Source: Bacillus sp. FJAT-26390 (lineage in GTDB: Bacteria > Bacillota > Bacilli > Paenibacillales > Paenibacillaceae). From it: a stretch of 64,000 nucleotides of DNA. Numbering within the stretch: position 1 is the first letter of the stretch; each line of letters starts with the position of its first letter. The position numbers were made by a program, and so were the translations under genes. Positions 33,340 through 41,507 of the stretch are shown here, piece by piece. A model generated the notes under the pieces. That model did not search any database. It was not told the origin of the DNA and saw nothing but the letters and a program-made list of their open reading frames with translations. The stretch is from NCBI RefSeq assembly GCF_001682865.1, contig NZ_MAQX01000032.1, positions 186,001 to 250,000 on the forward strand, written 5' to 3'.

Positions 33340-34617
33340 ATGCTTGAACTAGCCAAAAATGCGGAAGCCAATCCATCCCATGCTCAGCAGCAAAATTCCG
33401 CTGCCCCTTCCATTTGGCGCAACCGCTCGTTTATGCTCGTCTTCTCCAGCTACAGCTTGTCGCTGCTAGGCAATACGTTCCACAGCATCGCATTAAACTT
33501 ATGGGTGCTGCAAACTACAGGCAGCGCCAAGCTCATGTCGGTTGTACTCATTACCCACCTCGTCATCAGCATGTTATTCGGTTCCTTCGCGGGAACAATT
33601 GCCGACCGCACCGACCGCCGCACCTTAATGTGGGTGACGGATATCGTCCGTTTTGTTCTTGTCGCCGCCATCGCCGTTCTAATTTTTCTTCCGAATGTGC
33701 CCTTTATTTATGTCGTCCTATTAACCGGGCTTGTAGCGTTTGCAGGGGTATCTCGAACGCCCGCATTCCAAGCCTCCCTTATCGAGATCGTTGGCAAAGA
33801 GCAGCTTACGAAAGCCGTTGGGGCGATCAGCATTTCCGATAACATCATTCGAATATCCGGCTTCGCGCTAGGCGGCATTGCCGTCGCAGCCTTTGGCGGG
33901 GCATTTGCGATTGCCATCGATGCCGCAACCTTCCTCCTATCAGGCATTCTTCTCTTGCTTGCAGGCAAATTCCCTTATGCAGCCGTCCGGGATGACGCAA
34001 AGCCAAAAACCTCCTTTAAGGAGGATCTCACAGCCGGCTTCCGTTATGTTTGGCATGATCCATTTGCCAAGGGCGTCATTATTTTGCTGCCGCTCGTGAT
34101 GTTCTTCTTTTTATCCACATTTATGCTCATTCAAGTAATGGCGGTTCAGGTATGGCAGGCAAAACCCTTTGTATTCGGACTAATGGAGGCCTGCATTCCG
34201 CTCGGGTACGTCATAGGGTCTATTTTGATCATGAGGTTTAATACACGTTTAAAAAGCAGAGGAAAATGGATCATTGGGAGTATGATCCTGATGGGGCCAG
34301 TCTTTATTGCGATTTCGCTGCTGTCCTCGGCTGCCGTCGCGCTCCCGTTAATTCTGCTCGTCGGCTTCCTCTTCTCCTTCAGCACGACGATCATCTTTAT
34401 TGCGCTGCGGGTCGCCATTGATCCCGCAATGCAAGGCAGAGTGTTCGGGCTAATCGGCGCTTTAACCAGCGTCGCTCCTCCAGTTGGGTTAGCTGTATTC
34501 TCTACCTTTTCCGACATTTACGGCCCAGCCGTCATTATCGCCATTAGCGGCGCAGCGATGCTTTTCATTGGGCTCCTCGCCTACAGCCGGATGAAGTCCA
34601 TACGCGAGTTCAACTAA
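33340..34617 (+). CDS. MFS transporter (drug-efflux type)
   Basis: A 425-residue major facilitator with about 12 transmembrane helices and a motif-A-like loop between helices 2 and 3 (GTIADRTDRRTLMWV). It resembles the macrolide-efflux-like MFS_3 group, so it probably exports a small molecule by proton antiport; the substrate is unknown. AAGGAGG precedes the ATG by eight bases. The 18-bp LacI-type operator upstream and the linked regulator suggest induction by the molecule the regulator binds. A sugar exporter role is as possible as drug export. Confidence 0.9.
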   Translation: MLELAKNAEANPSHAQQQNSAAPSIWRNRSFMLVFSSYSLSLLGNTFHSIALNLWVLQTTGSAKLMSVVLITHLVISMLFGSFAGTIADRTDRRTLMWVTDIVRFVLVAAIAVLIFLPNVPFIYVVLLTGLVAFAGVSRTPAFQASLIEIVGKEQLTKAVGAISISDNIIRISGFALGGIAVAAFGGAFAIAIDAATFLLSGILLLLAGKFPYAAVRDDAKPKTSFKEDLTAGFRYVWHDPFAKGVIILLPLVMFFFLSTFMLIQVMAVQVWQAKPFVFGLMEACIPLGYVIGSILIMRFNTRLKSRGKWIIGSMILMGPVFIAISLLSSAAVALPLILLVGFLFSFSTTIIFIALRVAIDPAMQGRVFGLIGALTSVAPPVGLAVFSTFSDIYGPAVIIAISGAAMLFIGLLAYSRMKSIREFN

Positions 34618-34670
34618 AGGTTATCCCTTTAATGAGCCGCCAAGCGCAAAGGATAGTCGGTTAGATATAA

Positions 34671-34709
34671 CAAAAAGAGGGAACCGCACATGATGTGCGA
34701 TTCCCTCTA
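34671..34709 (-). terminator. Terminator of the maltodextrin operon
   Basis: On the minus strand AGAGGGAA and CGCACAT pair with ATGTGCG and TTCCCTCT, followed by TTTTTG. It ends the mdxE-mdxF-mdxG-amylase transcript and can also stop read-through from the MFS gene. Confidence 0.9.
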
Positions 34710-34715
34710 ATCGTT

Positions 34716-36374
34716 TTATTTCAAAATAACGGTACTATACGCCGGCAGCGACAGCTTGCTTCCGTCCAGCTTCGCTCCGCTGTTAGTCGCACGGGCTAGC
34801 TCCTTGAACTCGCCAAACGTCTGCGACGGCTGCAAATCCGTCGTTTGCTGCTCGCCCGATAAATTATGCACGACGAGCACCCGTTCACTCGCCATGACGC
34901 GGACGTACACGCTCAGCTTCTGATTGGCAGGCTCCAGCTTAAACTCCGCAATTCCTCCGCTCTGCAAAGCCGGCTCCTCGTTGCGCCACTTGATCAGCTC
35001 GCGATAATGATGCAGCATCGACTGATCATCTGCCGATTGTGCTTCGACGGATACCGAAGGAGCATCCGCATTAAAGCGTGACTTCTCCCATGTCGTCTGC
35101 CCTTCGCCTCCGCTTGCCGCGCTATACCACAACATCGGCTCGCGAATGTACTCATCCGGCTTAGCGCCCTTCATGCCAAGCTCTTCGCCATAATAAAGAT
35201 ATGGCGTGCCCGGAAGCGTGAGCAGCATAGCAGCGGCCATCTTCGCATGGTTGACATTGCCCGCCAGTACAGTCATGGCACGGTTTTGGTCATGGTTGCT
35301 CAGGAACGGAGCATCAACAAAGGTTCCGCCAGAAGACTTCTCATATACGCCATATGCGCGGCCTAACGAGAAAGCCAGATCTGCATCCTGCTCCGAGCTC
35401 GCCGCACTAAGCAAACGTCCAGCAAGATCAAAGTGGAAGGCCGAGTTCAGCGCTTGATCAAAATAAGGCGCGATAACGGTTAACGAATCCCATACCTCTC
35501 CGATCAAATAAGCATCCGGCTTCACTTTGCTCATGCCCTTGCGGAACTCCTGCCACCAAACCTTGTTTTTCTCCTGAACCTCAGGCGTGCTCGCCGTTGA
35601 AGCAAAATCGCCATAAATATGCTTGGCAGCATCAAGGCGGAAGCCGTCCAGACCCTGCTCAAGCCAGTATTGACCGATTTTGATCATTTCCTCGCGCACC
35701 TTCGGCTCGTCGAAATTCAAATCCGGCATGCCTTCCCAGAAGACACCCAAATAGTTAAGGCTGCCATAGCTATGCCATGGGTCGCCGCCTACCGCGCCGT
35801 CCGCCCTTACCTGCTCGCCCTGCTTCGCAAAGGTATACCAGCTGCGATAAGGGCTTTTCTCATCCGCGAGCGCTTCCTTAAACCAAGGATGCTCCTTGCC
35901 CGTATGATTAACGACAAGATCCATAATGACTTTAATGCCGCGCTTGTGCGCTTCATCCAATAGCTTCTTCAAATCTTCCAGCGTGCCGTACTCTGGATTT
36001 ATCGCGTAGTAATCGGTTGTATCATAGCCGTGGTAGCTGGGCGAGGCGTTAATCGGCATCAGCCAAATGCCGCTCACGCCAAGCTCCTTCAAATAATCAA
36101 GCTTGGCGGTTACGCCATTCAAATCGCCGACCCCATCACCATTCGTATCATAGAACGAACGGACGAATATTTCATAGTAGACTCCGCCAGGCTGCTCATC
36201 TACTTGATAAGTGGCAGCGACCGGCTCTCCGCTTTGCTGTGCGGCTTCATCCGCTTGCGCAGCGGCCGGTTTCCCGCTATTGCTTCCTTCATCTTGGGAG
36301 CAAGCCGCGAGCATAGCCAGCAAAATCAAGCCTAGCAGCATCGCTGCCGCATAACGAACCCGTTTGACTCCCAT
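34716..36374 (-). CDS. Lipoprotein alpha-amylase (GH13)
   Basis: A surface-anchored alpha-amylase that cuts starch or long maltodextrins into pieces for the adjacent importer. The lipobox LAAC gives Cys25 as the lipidated residue, followed by a 35-residue Ala/Gln/Glu linker. The TIM barrel has Asp248 (GFRLDAAKH), Glu293 (IGEVW) and Asp362 (LSNHDQNR), the catalytic triad of GH13; the calcium-type loop DTNGDGVGDLNG is near residue 76. At 552 residues with no starch-binding module it is of ordinary size. It starts four bases after mdxG and is the last gene of the operon. Such lipid-anchored amylases next to maltodextrin importers are known in Gram-positives. Confidence 0.95.
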   Translation of the reverse strand: MGVKRVRYAAAMLLGLILLAMLAACSQDEGSNSGKPAAAQADEAAQQSGEPVAATYQVDEQPGGVYYEIFVRSFYDTNGDGVGDLNGVTAKLDYLKELGVSGIWLMPINASPSYHGYDTTDYYAINPEYGTLEDLKKLLDEAHKRGIKVIMDLVVNHTGKEHPWFKEALADEKSPYRSWYTFAKQGEQVRADGAVGGDPWHSYGSLNYLGVFWEGMPDLNFDEPKVREEMIKIGQYWLEQGLDGFRLDAAKHIYGDFASTASTPEVQEKNKVWWQEFRKGMSKVKPDAYLIGEVWDSLTVIAPYFDQALNSAFHFDLAGRLLSAASSEQDADLAFSLGRAYGVYEKSSGGTFVDAPFLSNHDQNRAMTVLAGNVNHAKMAAAMLLTLPGTPYLYYGEELGMKGAKPDEYIREPMLWYSAASGGEGQTTWEKSRFNADAPSVSVEAQSADDQSMLHHYRELIKWRNEEPALQSGGIAEFKLEPANQKLSVYVRVMASERVLVVHNLSGEQQTTDLQPSQTFGEFKELARATNSGAKLDGSKLSLPAYSTVILK

Positions 36375-36378
36375 GCCT

Positions 36379-37224
36379 TTATCCTTTCGAAGCGCCAGAC
36401 ATCAGCCCTTGTACGAGGAAACGCTGCAAGAAGACAAACAGCAAGGTGATCGGAATCGCAATCAATACAGCTCCCGCTGCGAACAGCGTGAAGTTACTGT
36501 TCTGGTAAGAGTTAACGAGATCCCACATACCGACGGCAAGCGTCCAGTTGTCTTTGCTCCGAAGCACCAATCTCGCAAAAATAAAGTCAACCCATGAGCC
36601 TGCAAATGAAGTCAGCGCCACATAGGTCAGCATTGGACGCGACAATGGCAGCATGATTTTCACAAACACTTGAAGGTGCGAAGCACCGTCGATTCGAGCC
36701 GCTTCATCAAGGCTCCGCGGAATCGTATCGTAGAACCCTTTGACAACGAAACCCCCGAGCACTGAGCCCGCTGAATATACGATAATAAGAGCAGCATGCG
36801 TATCAAGCAGGTTAAGCTGCAGCAAGAAAATGAAGATCGCGATCATGCTCATGAATCCCGGGAACATGCCGAGTACAAGCATAACCGTCAGCGTCATCTT
36901 GCGCCCGCGGAAGCGGAAGCGCGACAACGCGTACATGCTGAGCGTGACTAGAATCGTTGAGAAGATCATCGTCAGCGTCGCAATTTTCAACGTGTTCATA
37001 TACCAAACCCCGTAACGGAAGCTCGGGCTCGTGAACAGCTCTTTATAGTGAACCAAAGTGAATGTATCCGGAATGAGACTTTCGCTAAATAGAGCCGTAC
37101 CCGGCCGAAGCGAGGATAGCAGCACCCAAAGAGCAGGATAGACTGCACAGATCGCTATACCGATCAAAATGACATAGCTAAGCGTCAGACGCACAATATT
37201 TGCGGTTTTGCGGCCCATTTTCAT
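36379..37224 (-). CDS. mdxG: Maltodextrin ABC importer permease (MalG type)
   Basis: A 281-residue membrane permease with six helices and the EAA loop EAARIDGASHLQVFVKIMLPLSRP that docks the ATPase. It ends in SGASKG, as MalG proteins do, and pairs with the MalF-type permease before it. The ATG at 37224 overlaps the mdxF stop by four bases (ATGA), with GGAGG upstream. Together with mdxE and mdxF it imports maltodextrins; the ATPase is missing here and is probably a shared MsmX-like protein elsewhere. Confidence 0.95.
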   Translation of the reverse strand: MKMGRKTANIVRLTLSYVILIGIAICAVYPALWVLLSSLRPGTALFSESLIPDTFTLVHYKELFTSPSFRYGVWYMNTLKIATLTMIFSTILVTLSMYALSRFRFRGRKMTLTVMLVLGMFPGFMSMIAIFIFLLQLNLLDTHAALIIVYSAGSVLGGFVVKGFYDTIPRSLDEAARIDGASHLQVFVKIMLPLSRPMLTYVALTSFAGSWVDFIFARLVLRSKDNWTLAVGMWDLVNSYQNSNFTLFAAGAVLIAIPITLLFVFLQRFLVQGLMSGASKG

Positions 37225-38534
37225 TGAATCATATCCTCCTCTTTAAATGACCGCGAACGGCGATAGTTATAAATAGAGAACGACGCCACGATAATGAAGA
37301 TAATGATGCCGATCGCAGACGCCATATTGAATTGGCTATTGTTCAGCGTGAGCTTATACAGCCAGGTGACGAGCAAATCCGTGCTTCCCGCGTATTGATA
37401 ATCCCCTTTTACCGGGTCACCGTTCGTCAGCAAGAAAATAACGTTAAAGTTATTCATGTTTCCTGCGAACTGCGTGATCAGAATCGGAGCGGTAGAGAAC
37501 AAAACAAACGGAAGCGTAATAATACGGAATTTCTGGACGCCAGTCGCCCCGTCTACATCAGCCGCTTCGTACAAATCTTTAGGGATAGCCGTCAATACGC
37601 CGAGAATAAGAACCATCGATACCGGAATACCGATCCACATATTCACGATAATAACGGTGACCTTTGCCCAAAATGGATCAGTGAGCCACGGCAGCTTACC
37701 CATGCCGAAGTAGCCTAAGTATTGATTGATCGGACCAAATTGTCCGTTGAACAAGTTTTTCATCACGAGCAAGGAAATAAGCTGAGGGATCGCATACGGA
37801 ATGATGAACAGCGTACGCCAAAGCTTTTTGAAACGAATGCCCTTTTGTTCAATAAGAAGCGCTACGAGCAAGCCGCCGAAATAGGTCGTTACCGTCGCGA
37901 TAACCGCCCAAACAATCGTCCAAGTGAATACGCCTACGAAGGTATGGCTCCATGTCTTGAGTGTCAGCAAGTTAGCGAATGTTTGAAAGCCTACCCAGTC
38001 AACCAGCTTAGCCGGAGGAATATGATCAGGCGATGCATAGTTGGTGAACGCGAGCATGACCATGAAGATAATCGGCATGATTGTTAAAAACAATACGCCC
38101 AGCGCCGGCAGCGTCAGCATCAAATGCGGAAAATTGCGATCCGTCAAATGTGCCAGCGTTTGGCGGAAGCTTGCAGGCGTGGCTCCTTCATCTCTTTGCT
38201 TTCCGTTCCGATATGCATCGCGGATATTCATAACATAGATAACGACAAAAAGTATGAATATAATTAACGTAATTAATCCGCTTATTAATAGAAAGATCGA
38301 ATGATCTCCTTCTACTCGAACACTGATTTTACCGACTTTCTCAAGCCCTTGCGTTTTCTCGCCGAGCGTAACTACGCCCCAGATTGCTCTTCCTAAATTC
38401 GGAACAAAATACATAAGCGCTGCCGCTTCAACAGCGAGCATAATTAAACCTTTAACGATTTGGCGGTTATACAATTGGCCAAGACCCATTACGAGTAACG
38501 ACAATATAGCCGCGGTGCTGCGATGACGATTCAT
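37221..38534 (-). CDS. mdxF: Maltodextrin ABC importer permease (MalF type)
   Basis: A 437-residue permease. It has an N-terminal extension of about 120 residues with two or three extra helices (LLVMGLGQLYNRQIVKGLIML), as in other Gram-positive MalF proteins, and then the binding-protein-dependent permease core with the EAA loop EAADVDGATGVQKFRIITLP. The start at 38534 (MNRHR) is chosen because GAAGGGAG stands nine bases before it; an ATG at 38558 is in frame but has no ribosome site. It lies between mdxE (122-base gap with a strong hairpin) and mdxG (four-base overlap). Confidence 0.95.
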   Translation of the reverse strand: MNRHRSTAAILSLLVMGLGQLYNRQIVKGLIMLAVEAAALMYFVPNLGRAIWGVVTLGEKTQGLEKVGKISVRVEGDHSIFLLISGLITLIIFILFVVIYVMNIRDAYRNGKQRDEGATPASFRQTLAHLTDRNFPHLMLTLPALGVLFLTIMPIIFMVMLAFTNYASPDHIPPAKLVDWVGFQTFANLLTLKTWSHTFVGVFTWTIVWAVIATVTTYFGGLLVALLIEQKGIRFKKLWRTLFIIPYAIPQLISLLVMKNLFNGQFGPINQYLGYFGMGKLPWLTDPFWAKVTVIIVNMWIGIPVSMVLILGVLTAIPKDLYEAADVDGATGVQKFRIITLPFVLFSTAPILITQFAGNMNNFNVIFLLTNGDPVKGDYQYAGSTDLLVTWLYKLTLNNSQFNMASAIGIIIFIIVASFSIYNYRRSRSFKEEDMIQ

Positions 38535-38609
38535 CCCGCCTGGCTCCCTTCCTTTCATATAAAAAAAACATCCTGCCGCAGCTGTTAACGCAAGCGGCTA
38601 ATAAACATC

Positions 38610-38644
38610 GGTTTACCCGCCGAACAGCTTCGGCGGGTAAACCC
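38610..38644 (-). other. Intercistronic hairpin between mdxE and mdxF
   Basis: GGTTTACCCGCCGA pairs perfectly with TCGGCGGGTAAACC around a short loop, with no T tract. Such hairpins after the binding-protein gene usually protect its mRNA and give it higher expression than the permeases; that role is inferred here. Confidence 0.75.
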
Positions 38645-38656
38645 GATTAGATGATA

Positions 38657-39976
38657 TTATTTTGCTGTTGCTGCGCCATTGTTTGCATCTTTGATTTGTT
38701 GAACCGCATTGTCGAGCGCTTCTTTTGCATCCTTGCCGGAGTTCCATACGTCAGCGAAAGCTGCGCCGATTGGGCTCCATACGTTACCCATCTCAGGGAT
38801 AGATGGCATTGGCGTCGATTGGTTGAACTGCTCTAGGAAGCCTTTAACAACTTCGTTTCCTTGTACGGTAGCGTCTGCTGCCGCTTCGATGTTCGCAGGA
38901 ATCGCACCTGTGAGCTCAAAGTTTTTCAACTGTGCTTCTTTAGTCGAAGCATAGTAGGAGAATAGACGGGCTGCGTTCGGGTATTTCGAGAATGAGTTAA
39001 CATACCAAGCTTTGATGCCAGAGAAGGAAGAAGCCGGTTGGCCGTTAATGCTAGGCAATGGAGCTACGCCGAAATCAATTCCTGCGTTTCTGTAATCGCC
39101 AATTGTCCAAGGACCGTTAATATCCATTGCCAGCGTTCCGCCAATGAACAAACCTTTTTTAATATCGTAGTTGATATCCCCGGAATTCAAAGGCAAGATG
39201 CTGTTTTTAAGCGAGCCGTAGTATTTCAGGCCAGCGATTGCGCCTTCTGTGTTAAGGCCGATATCTTCTTTGTTTTGACCGTTATCGCCGTATACATAAC
39301 CGCCAGTGGAGATGAACGGATAGCTGAAGTAGAAGTTGCCTACATCCCACATCAAACCGTATTTGTTGTTTTTCGTGTCGTTAAACGTTTTGGAGAACGC
39401 TACAACCTCGTCAAACGTTTTTGGAGCTTCTTTGATTAGAGCCTTGTTATAAAACAGCGCGTAAGTTTCTACCGAACGCGGGTATCCGTAAAGTACGCCG
39501 TCGTAAGTAACCGCGTTTACGGCGATTTCTGAGTTCGCGCTTTTGGATTGCTCTTCGTAGAAATCATTTGGCAATACTAGGCCCGCTGTAACGGCTTTAC
39601 CAAGGTTATCGTGCGGGAACAAAACAACGTCTGCGCCAAGACCTGCAGGACCGTCAGTAACAAGCTTGTTAACTTGATCGCCTGCGCCGATTTCCTCGAA
39701 TTTAATTTCGATGCCGTATTTTGCAGTGAACTCCTTCGCAATGGCTTCAACGAAAGGACGCTCTTCTTTACTTTCCCATACTAGAAGCGATGCGCCTTCT
39801 TCAGGAACGATATCTTCTGCTGCTGCGCCTTCATCTGTTTTGTTGTTTTCTGTATTGTTCGCTGGAGCATTAGTTGCGTTGCCAGCTTTTTCTGTGTTGC
39901 CGCCTTTGTTTGATCCGCCGCATGCGGAAACGATAAACAAGGCTACAATTAATGACATTACAAACCACTTTTTCAT
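38657..39976 (-). CDS. mdxE: Maltodextrin-binding lipoprotein
   Basis: The solute-binding protein of the importer, lipid-anchored on the outer face. The lipobox VSAC gives Cys19 as the lipidated residue, followed by a Gly/Asn/Thr-rich linker (about 20-55). The rest (about 60-439) is a family 1 extracellular binding protein with maltose-binding-protein motifs (LLVWESKEERPFVEAIAKEF, NGPWTIGDYRNAGIDFGVAPLP). GGAGGGGG precedes the ATG. It is the first gene of mdxE-mdxF-mdxG-amylase, under a promoter whose -35 box overlaps a LacI-type operator. Confidence 0.95.
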   Translation of the reverse strand: MKKWFVMSLIVALFIVSACGGSNKGGNTEKAGNATNAPANNTENNKTDEGAAAEDIVPEEGASLLVWESKEERPFVEAIAKEFTAKYGIEIKFEEIGAGDQVNKLVTDGPAGLGADVVLFPHDNLGKAVTAGLVLPNDFYEEQSKSANSEIAVNAVTYDGVLYGYPRSVETYALFYNKALIKEAPKTFDEVVAFSKTFNDTKNNKYGLMWDVGNFYFSYPFISTGGYVYGDNGQNKEDIGLNTEGAIAGLKYYGSLKNSILPLNSGDINYDIKKGLFIGGTLAMDINGPWTIGDYRNAGIDFGVAPLPSINGQPASSFSGIKAWYVNSFSKYPNAARLFSYYASTKEAQLKNFELTGAIPANIEAAADATVQGNEVVKGFLEQFNQSTPMPSIPEMGNVWSPIGAAFADVWNSGKDAKEALDNAVQQIKDANNGAATAK

Positions 39977-40111
39977 GCTAGGTGATCCCCCTCCATAATG
40001 TGTTTCATGCCTTTTTTTGAACTAGCGCCTTCCAAACAATTCCTTGAGCCCATCTTCATAAAATGCCGATTTCGTACAAACAATATGCGTAATAATTAGA
40101 ACCGCTATGCC

Positions 40112-40140
40112 ATTTTAAACGACGGACACGGCAAGCGCAA
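40112..40140 (-). promoter_or_regulatory. Probable promoter of the mdxE operon
   Basis: On the minus strand TTGCGC (40140-40135) and TAAAAT (40117-40112) are 17 bp apart, about 135 bases before the mdxE start. The operator CAAACGTTTG overlaps the -35 box. Confidence 0.55.
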
Positions 40141-40147
40141 ACGTTTG
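40138..40147. promoter_or_regulatory. LacI-type operator at the mdxE promoter
   Basis: CAAACGTTTG is a perfect palindrome with the central CG of LacI/MalR operators, on the -35 box of the mdxE promoter. Confidence 0.7.
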
Positions 40148-40223
40148 TACAAGAATCGCTAGAAAATGCTGCGAAATCGGTTTATTAGCCGTTTCACAAT
40201 TTTTTATGACCGTAAAATTGTCT

Positions 40224-40237
40224 TGTAAGCGTTCTAT
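40224..40237 (+). promoter_or_regulatory. Possible CcpA cre site upstream of mdxE
   Basis: TGTAAGCGTTCTAT matches the cre consensus at 12 of 14 positions. A maltodextrin operon is an expected target of glucose repression. Motif match only. Confidence 0.4.
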
Positions 40238-40270
40238 TCGTGTTTTCATCATACAACAGGGCATGCGGTT

Positions 40271-40287
40271 TGTTAAAACGTTTGCAC
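40271..40287. promoter_or_regulatory. Second LacI-type operator in the mdxE/regulator intergenic region
   Basis: A core AAACGTTT (40276-40283) within TTAAAACGTTTGCAC shares the half-site TTTGCAC/GTGCAAA with the operator before the regulator gene. Two sites about 135 bases apart could allow looping. Confidence 0.55.
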
Positions 40288-40438
40288 AGTTCAATTTTCC
40301 GGAAAAATAATATGTTAGCTTTGATTTTCGCCTGTTTTCTCTTTCTGCTTCAGTTTTTTATCATTTGTATAACGCTTTCCTAAGATATATATTTACTTTT
40401 AGACAACAGTTGCATTAGGATGAAGCATATTAGCACAA

Positions 40439-40455
40439 GCACAAACGATTTGCGC
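40439..40455. promoter_or_regulatory. LacI-type operator before the regulator gene
   Basis: GCACAAACGATTTGCGC is an imperfect palindrome of the same type as the mdxE operators, 20 bases before the regulator ATG, suggesting autoregulation. Confidence 0.7.
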
Positions 40456-40474
40456 GATGGGGGCTCAACTATAT

Positions 40475-41503
40475 ATGGTAACCATTAAAGATATTGCGAA
40501 AGCAGCCGGTGTATCGCCCTCTACTGTATCCAGGGTTGTGTCCAACCACCCTCGTATTAGTAAGGCAACTACCCAGAAGGTTAAACGAATAATGGAGGAT
40601 ATGGGCTATCATCCGAATGTGATGGCGAAGAGCCTCGTATCAAAGACAACCCAGACGTTAGCGATCATGCTGCCACGTCCTGCGGAAGAGCTGTTCCAGG
40701 ATTTCTTCTTTGGCGAGCTGCTGCGCGGCATACTGACACAATCAACGCGCGCAGGCTACGATATGCTGCTTACTGCCGCCACCTCGCCAAGCGACGAGAC
40801 CGAAACGATTTCCCGCCTTGTGTTTGGGCGCAGAGTTGACGGCGTAATACTATTATCCTCCAGGGTAAATGACCCCTTAATTGATCTATTGAACAAACAT
40901 AACTTCCCTACTGTATTGATTGGGCGCACGGAAGACCGTCCTAACATTCTATCTGTCGATAATAATAATGAACAAGCAGCCTACGATGCGACTCAGCATT
41001 TGATTCTCCAAGGCCATGAAAGAATCGGCTTCGTGAGCGGACCTCCTTCTCTAACCGTTGCGCATGACCGCATGAAAGGGTACCGCAGAGCGATGCAAGA
41101 GGCTGGGCTGCCCGTCAAATCGGAATGGATCGTTGAGGGCGAATTTTTACAGCAAAGCGGCTATCGTGCGATGTCATTTATGATGAGTCTGCCTGAACGC
41201 CCTAGCGGCCTTGTCGTTATTGACGACGTTGTCGGCTTCGGTGTATTGCGCGGCTTGACTGAACTTGGCTACAAAGTGCCGGATGATCTCAGCCTCGTTA
41301 GCTTTAATAACATTGCCCTATCCGAGCTTGCCACGCCGCCGATCAGCTCTATCGATATAGGAACATACCAGCTTGGCTACACGGCTTCGCAAATGTTAAT
41401 CCGGTTAATTCAAGAGGAGAGCGTGCATCAAAACCGCATGATTATTCCGCATAGGCTGATCGTTCGCGAATCTTCGATTCAAACCGTAACCAAAAGGAGT
41501 TGA
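40475..41503 (+). CDS. LacI-family regulator of maltodextrin genes (MdxR/MalR-like)
   Basis: A 342-residue LacI/GalR repressor. The helix-turn-helix is at the N-terminus (TIKDIAKAAGVSPSTVSRVVSN, hinge NVMAKSL); the effector domain (about 60-340) has LAIMLPRPAEE and VDGVILLSSR as in MalR-type proteins. The ATG at 40475 (MVTIKD) is chosen because GGGGG lies about 10 bases upstream; the frame runs six codons further without support. Divergent from mdxE and followed by a GH15 enzyme only four bases after its stop. Its place and the operators around it make it the maltodextrin repressor, probably released by maltose or maltodextrin. Confidence 0.92.
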   Translation: MVTIKDIAKAAGVSPSTVSRVVSNHPRISKATTQKVKRIMEDMGYHPNVMAKSLVSKTTQTLAIMLPRPAEELFQDFFFGELLRGILTQSTRAGYDMLLTAATSPSDETETISRLVFGRRVDGVILLSSRVNDPLIDLLNKHNFPTVLIGRTEDRPNILSVDNNNEQAAYDATQHLILQGHERIGFVSGPPSLTVAHDRMKGYRRAMQEAGLPVKSEWIVEGEFLQQSGYRAMSFMMSLPERPSGLVVIDDVVGFGVLRGLTELGYKVPDDLSLVSFNNIALSELATPPISSIDIGTYQLGYTASQMLIRLIQEESVHQNRMIIPHRLIVRESSIQTVTKRS

Positions 41504-41507
41504 CAGC

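Larger units (their letters stand above)
39977..40474. other. Divergent control region of the maltodextrin regulon
   Basis: About 500 bases between mdxE (minus) and the regulator gene (plus) contain no credible gene. They hold a probable mdxE promoter, three AAACG(T/A)TT-type operators (40138, 40276 and 40439) and a possible cre site (40224). Confidence 0.7.
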